DNA of 64,000 bases, taken from Dokdonella immobilis (GTDB lineage Bacteria > Pseudomonadota > Gammaproteobacteria > Xanthomonadales > Rhodanobacteraceae). The notes below the pieces were generated by a model. That model was not told where the DNA came from, did not search any database, and saw nothing but the letters and a program-made list of their open reading frames with translations. This document shows positions 1 through 8,225 of the stretch, piece after piece. A program made the translations under genes and the position numbers. The DNA is taken from the NCBI RefSeq assembly GCF_900115085.1, contig NZ_FOVF01000007.1, forward strand, positions 89,198 through 153,197, written 5' to 3'. How positions within the stretch are numbered: position 1 is the first letter of the stretch; each line of letters begins with the position of its first letter.

Positions 1-571
1 CCAGCACCAGTTCGCCTCCACCTTCGATGACGACGCGTTCGCGCCCGTCCGCGCCCGCCTCGACGATGAGGGTTTCGGAGGTTTCGGCGGCCACGGTTTC
101 CTTTCCGCTGCGCGCGGTGGCCTGACCGGCAAACACATGGATGAGCCAGGTCGCGCCGGCCTCGGCGAACACCAGCATCGTTCCATTGAGCGGTCGGGCG
201 TGGACCTCGGCCGCGACCTCGCCGCGCCGTGCCATGACGTTGAAATCGCGCGTCGGACCGGCCAGCAGGCGACAGCCGACCGTATCCTCGCCGGCGAAAT
301 GCGCGTGCTGGAAGCGCTGGTCCAGGCGCAGTGGCGGGGCATCGTTGATGTCGAGTTCGATGCCCTTGCCGGCGAGCAGCAACAGGTCGCGCTCGATGCC
401 GGGAAACGCCGAGAACGGGCCATCGTCTTCGATGTCGGCGATGCTGACCCGCCAGCGGAATCCCTGTGCGGGATCCGCCATCGGCTCGCTGGCGATCTCG
501 GTGGTCCAGCCGCCGTCGTTCTTCCAGCGCGTGCGCAGGTAGTCGCGGGGATTCAGTACGCGCAGCGCCAT
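1..571 (-). CDS. HutD/Ves family protein (3' end beyond window)
   Basis: The reverse strand encodes about 190 residues from the ATG at 571 and runs off the window edge, so the C-terminus is missing. The N-terminal signature WKNDGGWTTEIA, then WRVSIADI and FSAFPGIERDLLLL, are the usual landmarks of the HutD/Ves bicupin-like family. HutD often lies with histidine-utilisation genes and Ves is a cold-shock-associated protein; the biochemical role is unsettled. No other hut gene is visible here. It starts 7 nt after the stop of the upstream GNAT gene, so the SET, GNAT and HutD genes (all reverse strand) may be co-transcribed. Confidence 0.8.
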   Translation of the reverse strand, partial: MALRVLNPRDYLRTRWKNDGGWTTEIASEPMADPAQGFRWRVSIADIEDDGPFSAFPGIERDLLLLAGKGIELDINDAPPLRLDQRFQHAHFAGEDTVGCRLLAGPTRDFNVMARRGEVAAEVHARPLNGTMLVFAEAGATWLIHVFAGQATARSGKETVAAETSETLIVEAGADGRERVVIEGGGELVL

Positions 572-578
572 TGGGCGG

Positions 579-1103
579 TCAGTTCGGGCTGTCGGGACGG
601 TGGTAGGTATAGACCAGGGTGGCGCTGCCGAGGAAGTCGATCGTGGTCGACTGGCGGCCGCCGAGGCGACGCGCGACGCGCTCCGATTCGGTGTTCTCGG
701 CGCGGATCAGGCTGATCGCGCGTTCGGCGCCGAGACGATTAAACGCGTAGGCCAACGCGGCACGTCCCGCTTCGGTGGCGTAGCCGTGATGGCGATGTTC
801 GGGGCGCAGCATCCAGCCCAGTTCGAGATCGGGCCAGCCCTCCGGGTTGTGCAGGCCGACGCGGCCGATGAATTCCCCGGATTCCTTCAGCTCAACCGCC
901 CACATGCCGTAGCCGCGCAGTGCCCAGTGACCGATCAGCATGGCCATCGAGCGCCACGCGTTCATGCGGTCCAGCGGTTGGCCATCGCCGACGAAGCGCG
1001 TGCTCGAGGCGTCGGCGAGCATGGCCGAATAGAGTTCGAAATGGCGCTCCGACAGCGCGGTCAGGCGCAGCCGTTCGGTGATCAGAACCGGAATTTCAAG
1101 CAT
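579..1103 (-). CDS. GNAT family N-acetyltransferase (RimJ/RimL-like)
   Basis: A 174-residue protein starting LITERLRLTAL, the usual first strand of RimJ/RimL-type GNAT enzymes (Acetyltransf_3), followed by the central GWMLRPEHRHHGYATEA segment that binds acetyl-CoA and a C-terminal ENTESERVARRLG helix. It should transfer an acetyl group from acetyl-CoA to an unknown amine, perhaps a protein N-terminus or small molecule. It lies 9 nt downstream of the SET-domain gene and 7 nt upstream of the HutD-like gene on the same strand, consistent with a short operon. The substrate cannot be read from sequence. Confidence 0.85.
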   Translation of the reverse strand: MLEIPVLITERLRLTALSERHFELYSAMLADASSTRFVGDGQPLDRMNAWRSMAMLIGHWALRGYGMWAVELKESGEFIGRVGLHNPEGWPDLELGWMLRPEHRHHGYATEAGRAALAYAFNRLGAERAISLIRAENTESERVARRLGGRQSTTIDFLGSATLVYTYHRPDSPN

Positions 1104-1112
1104 GGCGGCAAA

Positions 1113-1574
1113 TCAACCAAGGAGCCCGAGCAACGCCTGCGAGGACGCTCTGAGACTCTCCTTCCAGGTGAATCCGACGATCGGTCTTCCGCTTTCCGCA
1201 TCGTGGAAGTCTTCCGCCTGCCCAGGGGCGAGCAGGTGGCGGTAATCGACAGTGATCTCGGTGCCGGCGGCAAGCCGCGTCGCGGCGAAGATGAAGCCGA
1301 GATGCCACAAGCCGGTCGGTGCGAAGGAATGATTCACATAGCATTCGTCGGGCCAGTCGAGCGTGACGGTGTAACGGTCCTCGAACCAGCGCACCGTCGC
1401 CGGCAGCAGTTGCCCGGCATTCGGCTGGGCGAGGATCTCCTCGAAGGTCCAGGTGCGCGGGATGGCGTCGGGGGCGACCAGGATGTCGCCTGGGTCGACG
1501 GCCTCATCGAGGATCACGCCGTTGCCGGCGCCCGCGATGCTCGACGGGCTGATGTGATAACGGGGAAGAATCAT
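1113..1574 (-). CDS. SET domain-containing protein (short form)
   Basis: About 153 residues if translation starts at the ATG at 1574 (MILPRYHISP); an in-frame ATG at 1607 would add 11 residues, but neither start has a clear ribosome-binding site. The C-terminal half carries the SET core in the form YVNHSF...TEITVDYRHLL, which corresponds to the NHS and E-x-x-x-D-Y motifs that hold S-adenosylmethionine and the target lysine. It lacks the cysteine-rich post-SET segment found in the second SET protein at 5086. Probably a lysine methyltransferase of unknown target. It is the first gene of the apparent SET-GNAT-hutD group. Confidence 0.75.
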   Translation of the reverse strand: MILPRYHISPSSIAGAGNGVILDEAVDPGDILVAPDAIPRTWTFEEILAQPNAGQLLPATVRWFEDRYTVTLDWPDECYVNHSFAPTGLWHLGFIFAATRLAAGTEITVDYRHLLAPGQAEDFHDAESGRPIVGFTWKESLRASSQALLGLLG

Positions 1575-1669
1575 GTTCGCACCAACGGGGGATGCGAAGT
1601 TTAGCATGGCGAATCGGCGCGGCCCGAGGCGGGCCGGGGCAGGTCAGTCGTGGAACAGGGGACTGATGC

Positions 1670-1697
1670 GAGTCCCCGGCGCGATCGCCGGGGACTC
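1670..1697. terminator. Perfect 12-bp hairpin between comEA-like and SET genes
   Basis: The inverted repeat GAGTCCCCGGCG, loop CGAT, then its exact complement begins about 10 nt past the comEA-like stop on the reverse strand. The stem is strong, but no T-run follows on either strand. It is therefore either a U-less terminator, an RNA 3'-end stabiliser or a binding site. Confidence 0.5.
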
Positions 1698-1706
1698 GGG
1701 CGCAGC

Positions 1707-2018
1707 TCAGCCGGCGCTGGCCGTCTTGGCGGTGCGGGCCTTGGCCTTGGCGCCACCAACCACGATGTTGTCGCGGTTGCGCTCGACCAGCTTGTCGCCG
1801 ATGCCCTTGACCTGGGCCAGCTCGCTCGCATTCGCGAACGGGCCGTGTTCGGCGCGGTAGGCGACGATCGCCTCGGCCTTGCTCATGCCGACCCCGGTCA
1901 GCCCCTCGGCCAAGGTCTTGGCGTCGGCGCTGTTGATGTCGACCGGACCGGCGGCGAAGGCCGGCAGGGCGAGGGCAAGGGAGAGAACGAGGCTTGCGAG
2001 TACGGTCTTCAGGTTCAT
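1707..2018 (-). CDS. ComEA-like secreted helix-hairpin-helix protein
   Basis: A 103-residue protein with a clear signal peptide (MNLKTVLASLVLSLALALPAFA) followed by a single helix-hairpin-helix domain: VDINSADAKTLAEGLTGVG then LAQVKGIGDKLVERN. This is the ComEA architecture in Gram-negatives: a periplasmic DNA-binding protein that pulls transforming DNA through the outer membrane together with type IV pili, which are encoded elsewhere in this window. AAGGAG lies 8 nt before the ATG. The tail after residue 85 is Ala/Lys-rich. Family membership is solid; a role in uptake is inferred. Confidence 0.85.
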   Translation of the reverse strand: MNLKTVLASLVLSLALALPAFAAGPVDINSADAKTLAEGLTGVGMSKAEAIVAYRAEHGPFANASELAQVKGIGDKLVERNRDNIVVGGAKAKARTAKTASAG

Positions 2019-2243
2019 GATGTGACTCCTTGTGTTGGACGGGACCGGGTCCTTGTGTCCCCGGTGAGCACAGTCTTCCTGAACGCGGACGAAGACGGCA
2101 TGGCAAACCGTTGCGGCGGTGCGTAGGCCGATTCCGGCGCCGCGTGTACTACATTTCCTACACGCATTCGGGTCGCAATCGCCAGACCGGTTAGAATTGG
2201 CGATCCGCTGCCGCCAGTGCAGCGAGCGATTCTGGAGAACACG

Positions 2244-3722
<1,479 letters not shown>

Positions 3723-3732
3723 GGACCTGCCC

Positions 3733-4191
3733 GTGCCGGATGCGGCTGCCGGACGCGGCGAAGTGACGATACGCACGGCGCGCGAAACCGATGCCGCGCA
3801 GATTGCCGAGCTGGCGACCCAGCTCGGCTACCCGGCGACCGAACCCGACATGCGCGACCGCCTGCGTCGCATCCACACGCGCACCGAAGGTTCGGTGATC
3901 GTCGCGGAACTGGGCGACGGCCAGGTCTGCGGCTGGATCATGGTGGTGTCGGTGACTTCGCTGACTTCGGCGGCGCGCGCCGAAGTGGCCGGACTGGTCG
4001 TCGACCGTCTCATGCGCGGCATGGGCATCGGTTCGCTGTTGCTGCAGGCGGCGGTGAATTGGGCGCGCATCCAGGGCTATGCCGAAATCCGCGTGCACAG
4101 CAATACCGTTCGCGAGCGCGCCCATCAGTTCTACGAGCGGGAAGGGTTCAGCCGGATCAAGACCCAGGTCCTGTTCGGCAAGAAGACCTGA
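3733..4191 (+). CDS. GNAT family N-acetyltransferase
   Basis: About 152 residues of a classic small GNAT fold: VTIRTARETDAAQIAEL at the N-terminus, then VAGLVVDRLMRGMGIGSLLL with the acetyl-CoA pyrophosphate loop R-G-M-G-I-G, and the closing NTVRERAHQFYEREGF helix. I chose the GTG at 3733 because GAGGA lies just upstream. An in-frame ATG at 3685 would overlap the peptidase gene by 38 nt. It is probably translated with the M20 peptidase gene. The substrate is unknown. Confidence 0.85.
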   Translation: MPDAAAGRGEVTIRTARETDAAQIAELATQLGYPATEPDMRDRLRRIHTRTEGSVIVAELGDGQVCGWIMVVSVTSLTSAARAEVAGLVVDRLMRGMGIGSLLLQAAVNWARIQGYAEIRVHSNTVRERAHQFYEREGFSRIKTQVLFGKKT

Positions 4192-4241
4192 GCGGACGCG
4201 GTATCCAGGCGTCTGGTCCGCGCATCGGCGCAGCCCTGGCT

Positions 4242-4934
4242 TCATCGACTCCAGGGAATGCGCAGGGGCGTGTCGCGCGGGCACTGCATGCGGAGGCCGC
4301 GTCCGCACGGTCGCGGTTCGAGGTCGTCATCGACGCAAACCCGCACTTCCGCCAGCCGGCCGCCACTGCAGGTGACGACGAGCATGTCCTTGCGCAGGCG
4401 CGGATCCGCACGCAGGAACGATGTGCGTATTTCCTCCGAGGTCATCGCCGGCGGTCGAGAGCCGGCGGCCATCACCTGCGGCACCCGGATTGCCGCATAG
4501 GCGCGGTCGGCCAGCGCGAAGTACGCGTCCGCCTGCAGGCCCGAGCAGGTGCCATGCGCGCGCCATTCGTGCTCGATCAGGTTGCGACTGGGCATGAAGG
4601 CGAGGGTTCGGTCGATCGTTGCCCGGTCCGGGCCTCGCACCGGCGCGCATTCCTTCGGGCTGCCGCCACGATCGAATTGTGGCCAAAGCCCGTGCAGGAC
4701 GAAGCCAAAACCCCGGCGGCCGCATTGCTCGCGGTCATCGGGATGCAATTCGCACCAGCTCGGCGACCATGACAGGGCGACCAGGTAATAGTCGAACGTG
4801 AGGTTCTTCGCAGGGCTCGGCGAAGTCGGCGTCGGCTGACTTCCCGGCCGCGGCAGGTTGCGTTGCCAGTTCGCGACCACCACCCCGAGGACCAGCAGGG
4901 CCAGTAGCGCAAGTGACTTGTTCACGGGTCGCAT
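4242..4934 (-). CDS. Ribonuclease T2 family protein (RNase I-like)
   Basis: A 230-residue protein with an N-terminal hydrophobic segment (LALLALLVLGVVVAN) that is a signal peptide or anchor. It is followed by both catalytic blocks of the T2 family: FVLHGLWPQ (CAS1) and HEWRAHGTCSG (CAS2), holding the two histidines and the glutamate needed for transphosphorylation of RNA. Conserved cysteines flank them. By family it is a non-specific endoribonuclease working in the periplasm or outside the cell, scavenging RNA. It is a lone gene on the reverse strand between two forward genes. Confidence 0.9.
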   Translation of the reverse strand: MRPVNKSLALLALLVLGVVVANWQRNLPRPGSQPTPTSPSPAKNLTFDYYLVALSWSPSWCELHPDDREQCGRRGFGFVLHGLWPQFDRGGSPKECAPVRGPDRATIDRTLAFMPSRNLIEHEWRAHGTCSGLQADAYFALADRAYAAIRVPQVMAAGSRPPAMTSEEIRTSFLRADPRLRKDMLVVTCSGGRLAEVRVCVDDDLEPRPCGRGLRMQCPRDTPLRIPWSR

Positions 4935-5085
4935 CGGGAATCCGCCTTGCCGGCAGGGTGCTGAAGGGCAACGCTAGCAGGAATAGCCCGGGCCCGGCAG
5001 CGCTGCGGAAATGCCCGCAGTCTTCCTGGCGCAGTGGTCCTTGCGGTTATCATTGCCGGCTGTGCTACCGGAATCCTGCATATCC

Positions 5086-5586
5086 ATGGCTCGTCCCTTC
5101 AAGCAGCGCCGCTCACCCATCCACGGCAATGGCGTCTTCGCCACTGCCGATATTCCCGCAGAAACCGAACTGGTCGAGTACAAGGGGCGCCTGCTGACGC
5201 ATGCCCAGGCAGACCGCCTGTACGATGGCACCACGGATACCGGCCATACCTTCCTGTTCACCCTCAACGACAGCTACGTGATCGATGCCAACGTGGACGG
5301 CAACGTGGCGCGTTGGATCAACCACAGTTGCCGGCCGAACTGCCGGGCCGTGATCGAGGAGAACCAGGAGGGCCGGCGCCGCGAGGACCGCGTGCTGATC
5401 GAGACGCTGCGCGCGATCCGTGCCGGCGAGGAACTGACCTACGACTACGGCATCAGCCTCGGCGAACGCCTGACCCCGCGCCTGAAGCAGATCTGGCAAT
5501 GCCGTTGCGGCGATCCGGAGTGTCTCGGCACGATGCTAAAGCCCAAGCGCAAGCGGCCGGCAAGGAAAGGCAAGGCGCCCGCCTGA
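5086..5586 (+). CDS. SET domain protein with post-SET motif
   Basis: A 166-residue protein consisting almost only of a SET domain: SPIHGNGVFATADIP at the start, then YVIDANVDGN, RWINHSCRPNCRA (the NHSCxPN pseudoknot), EELTYDYG, and a C-terminal CRCGDPECLG post-SET zinc cluster. The tail is Lys/Arg-rich. All catalytic features of a protein lysine methyltransferase are intact. Bacterial versions have been linked to host histones or to endogenous proteins; the target here is unknown. ATG 5086 starts exactly at the domain; an upstream in-frame ATG at 5011 is unlikely. Confidence 0.87.
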   Translation: MARPFKQRRSPIHGNGVFATADIPAETELVEYKGRLLTHAQADRLYDGTTDTGHTFLFTLNDSYVIDANVDGNVARWINHSCRPNCRAVIEENQEGRRREDRVLIETLRAIRAGEELTYDYGISLGERLTPRLKQIWQCRCGDPECLGTMLKPKRKRPARKGKAPA

Positions 5587-5723
5587 ACGGCATCGGCGGC
5601 ATTCATGCACGATTGCAAAGAACGCTGCAAAGCTGCAGGCTAGAGTCCGGTTCCGGATCCGGCGGTGTCGTCGACCTCGCCGCGTTCCGGCATCGGCTGG
5701 CGCAATGGAGTGGTGAGGTCAGC

Positions 5724-6977
5724 TTGGCAAACGAAAAAACCATAGCGACGATTGGCGTCTCCGATGAGGACGTCGCCCATTTGCGCCTGCTCATGCGCAA
5801 GGTGGCCGGCGAGCTTGGCAACGACTGGCGCTGGGGCTCCGACACCGGGGCCGATCTGCTGGTGGTGGATCCGACCGGCTTCGCCGGGCAGATGGCACGG
5901 ACCCGCGCCAAGACCACCGGCATGCGGGTCGCCATCGTCTGCGACGCGGGAGCACCGACCGAGGGCGATCCAGCCCTGTATCGGCCCCTGAAGGCGGCCA
6001 ACGTCATCGAGGTGCTCAACGCAGCGGCCGCCGGCTCCTCGGTGCTTGCACCAGGCGTTGCTGCTGCCGGCAGTCTGTTCCTCGGTGACAACGAGGACCG
6101 CCAATTCGAGTTCGACCAATCCGCTGATGCCTTCCCCGAGGAGGGCAAGGTTCAGCGCAGGCCGGGTGTCGGAGTCGCGCCGGGGCTGGACGAACTGATC
6201 CGCGGCAACCCGCTGGCGGATCCGTATCTGAACCTGACCCCGGCCCGGCTGGACGATTCGACAGCGATCGAGCCCACCGGCGACCAGACCCGACGCAGTG
6301 AGCTGCGCGCCGACCGCGAGCGCGAGTCGCAAGGGGTGCCGCTCGACCAGGCGGCGCCTGCACGCGCCCCGGTCAAGGCGGGCGAGGAGACGGATCGATC
6401 CCCCCACCGCCTGCGCGAATATCTCGAGGGCAACCTGCTTGGAGGACCCGTGCAGATCGCCTGGCCCGGCGCGGGCGTGCTTACGCTCGACCCCAAGCAC
6501 AAGGTCTACCACAGCGCCGAGACCCTGCGCGAACTGGAGGTCTATTGCCGCGAGTCGCCGCGACGCAGCGACTGGCGCCGGCTGACCTCGGCCGAGCTCA
6601 CCGAAATTCGCGATTCGCAGCCAGCGCAGCCCTACGAGAAGCTGATCTGGCTCGACGTGCTGCTGCATTCCGGCGGCAAGCTCGCCTCCAGCCTCGACCC
6701 GGGCGGGACCTACGAACTGGTACGCTGGCTCGAGATCGCGCGGGACTATCCACACCACGCGCGAATCTCGTCGGCAATGATGCAGCCGGCCCGGTTGCAT
6801 GAAATCTCCGCCGCGTGCGGATGTCCCATGGGCGACGTCTTCGCCGTGATCAACGCCTATGACGCGATTGGCTGCCTCAAGAAGACGCCGCGACCGTCGC
6901 GCCACGCCGAGGCCGAGGATGCCAAGCCGCGCTCGTCCTTCCTCGATCGCCTGCGCAAGCCATTCGGCAAGTCCTGA
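5724..6977 (+). CDS. Conserved-looking protein of unknown function
   Basis: I do not recognise this 417-residue protein. The best start is the TTG at 5724, with GAGG eight bases upstream; no ATG or GTG start is available in frame. The first ~110 residues look like an alpha/beta receiver-like domain (LLVVDPTGFAGQMARTRAK, then MRVAIVCD), but the phospho-acceptor pattern is not obvious. A charged, low-complexity linker follows. From about residue 235 comes a helical C-terminal part (REYLEGNLLGG, YEKLIWLDVLLHSGGKL, HEISAACGCPMGDVFAVINAYDAIGCL) that could be a winged-helix-like module. It has no signal peptide. It follows the SET gene after 137 nt. Confidence 0.6.
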   Translation: MANEKTIATIGVSDEDVAHLRLLMRKVAGELGNDWRWGSDTGADLLVVDPTGFAGQMARTRAKTTGMRVAIVCDAGAPTEGDPALYRPLKAANVIEVLNAAAAGSSVLAPGVAAAGSLFLGDNEDRQFEFDQSADAFPEEGKVQRRPGVGVAPGLDELIRGNPLADPYLNLTPARLDDSTAIEPTGDQTRRSELRADRERESQGVPLDQAAPARAPVKAGEETDRSPHRLREYLEGNLLGGPVQIAWPGAGVLTLDPKHKVYHSAETLRELEVYCRESPRRSDWRRLTSAELTEIRDSQPAQPYEKLIWLDVLLHSGGKLASSLDPGGTYELVRWLEIARDYPHHARISSAMMQPARLHEISAACGCPMGDVFAVINAYDAIGCLKKTPRPSRHAEAEDAKPRSSFLDRLRKPFGKS

Positions 6978-6998
6978 GCCGGCCCGGCAGGTCTCCGT

Positions 6999-8225
6999 TC
7001 AGGCCGGACTCCAGGCCGTTGCGAACAGCCGCGCAAAGTTGCCGCCAAGGATCTTGGCGATGCGCGCATCGCTGTGCCCGCGGCGCGCCAGCAAGCCCGC
7101 CAGCGTATCGAGGCGGTCGGCGCTGTTGAGATCGGGAAGGAAGGTGTAGACGTCAGGTTCCTCGCCCGGTGCCGAGATGCCGCGCGCACGGCGGTCGGCC
7201 ACGTCCGCGGCGTGCTTGCGCCGGAATTCGTCGTTGAAATCGATCGGTGACAGGGTGCCATCGCTGCCGATGCCGACATGGTCCTCGCCACAGACATTGA
7301 TCGCGTGCTCGATGTGGGCGATCAGGTCGTCCGCCGTTGGTTGACCCTTGATGCGCAGGAACGGCATCAGGTAGATGCCGGCGACGCCGCCCTTGGCCGC
7401 CAGTTCGCGCAGCTCGGTGTCGGTCTTGTTGCGCGGCAGGGCGGCCAGCGCAGCGCAACCGGTGTGGCTGATCGCGACCGGACCGTTTGATCGGGCAATC
7501 GCTTCGCGCGTCGTGCGTTCACCGCCATGCGCGAGATCGATCAGCAAGCGCTGCTCGTTCAGTTTCTCGACGAGGGCATAGCCGAAGCGGCTGAGGCCGG
7601 CATTGCCGGGTTCCAGGCAGCCGTCGCCGACCAGGTTGCGCCGGTTGTAGGTGAGCTGGAATACGCGCACGCCGAACTGGTCGAAGCGCTCGACCTGGTC
7701 CAGGTCCTCGCCGATCGGCGTCGCATCCTGGAAGCCGTAGATCAGGCCGAGCCGTCCGCTGGCCTTGGCCAGGGCCAGCTGCTCGGCCGTGCGCACGAGC
7801 ATCAGCCGATCCGGGTGCGCGGCGATCTGAGCGTTCCAGTAGGCGATGTTGCGGATCGTCTCGTCGGGATTCTTCGCGTAGCTGCCGACACCGCTGACCG
7901 TCACGTTGACCGCGCTGAGGCCACTGGCGCGGACATCGGCGAGGGCCTTATCACTCAATGCCGCATACGGTTCGGCGGCATACTCGCCCGGTCCGCCGAG
8001 GGCGTCGATGACCATGGCATCGGCGTAGCCGGGCCAGTGCGCCGCTGCCGGAGCTTTCGCCTCGGCGCTGCGCAGCGCGGGCCACAGCGGCGCGCTGGCG
8101 AGTGCGCCGAGGCCGATCAGGAAGCGGCGACGCCCGCACGCTATCGATACGGCTTTGGCCTTCGCCAGATCCGGTTCGGTGTGGGACGTCGGTTCCGGGC
8201 GATGGCGATCAGTCTTCTTCGGCAT
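6999..8225 (-). CDS. M19 (renal dipeptidase) family protein, Tat-type leader, altered metal site
   Basis: A 408-residue protein with a twin-arginine-like leader (RRRFLIGLGALASAP near residue 32), so a folded periplasmic enzyme is expected. Family landmarks include IDLAHGGERTT, AISHTGC, LPRNKTD and DHVGIGSDG, which hold the two zinc histidines, the substrate arginine and the catalytic Asp of M19 peptidases. The N-terminal H-x-D motif is replaced by IDALGGPGE, and the bridging Glu region reads YGFQDATPIG. Either the metal site is rebuilt or activity differs. The start overlaps the end of the EF-G paralogue by 17 nt, with AGG upstream, suggesting coupling. Confidence 0.82.
   Translation of the reverse strand: MPKKTDRHRPEPTSHTEPDLAKAKAVSIACGRRRFLIGLGALASAPLWPALRSAEAKAPAAAHWPGYADAMVIDALGGPGEYAAEPYAALSDKALADVRASGLSAVNVTVSGVGSYAKNPDETIRNIAYWNAQIAAHPDRLMLVRTAEQLALAKASGRLGLIYGFQDATPIGEDLDQVERFDQFGVRVFQLTYNRRNLVGDGCLEPGNAGLSRFGYALVEKLNEQRLLIDLAHGGERTTREAIARSNGPVAISHTGCAALAALPRNKTDTELRELAAKGGVAGIYLMPFLRIKGQPTADDLIAHIEHAINVCGEDHVGIGSDGTLSPIDFNDEFRRKHAADVADRRARGISAPGEEPDVYTFLPDLNSADRLDTLAGLLARRGHSDARIAKILGGNFARLFATAWSPA

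Noticed and set aside
2188..2215. Weak ATCGCCA...TTGGCGAT inverted repeat upstream of the M20 gene
   Set aside because: Only a 7-8 bp stem with a large loop; no further evidence for an operator.
5034..5723. Upstream extension of the unknown gene through the SET gene
   Set aside because: That frame overlaps the SET gene out of phase and has no similarity; a TTG with GAGG at 5724 fits better.
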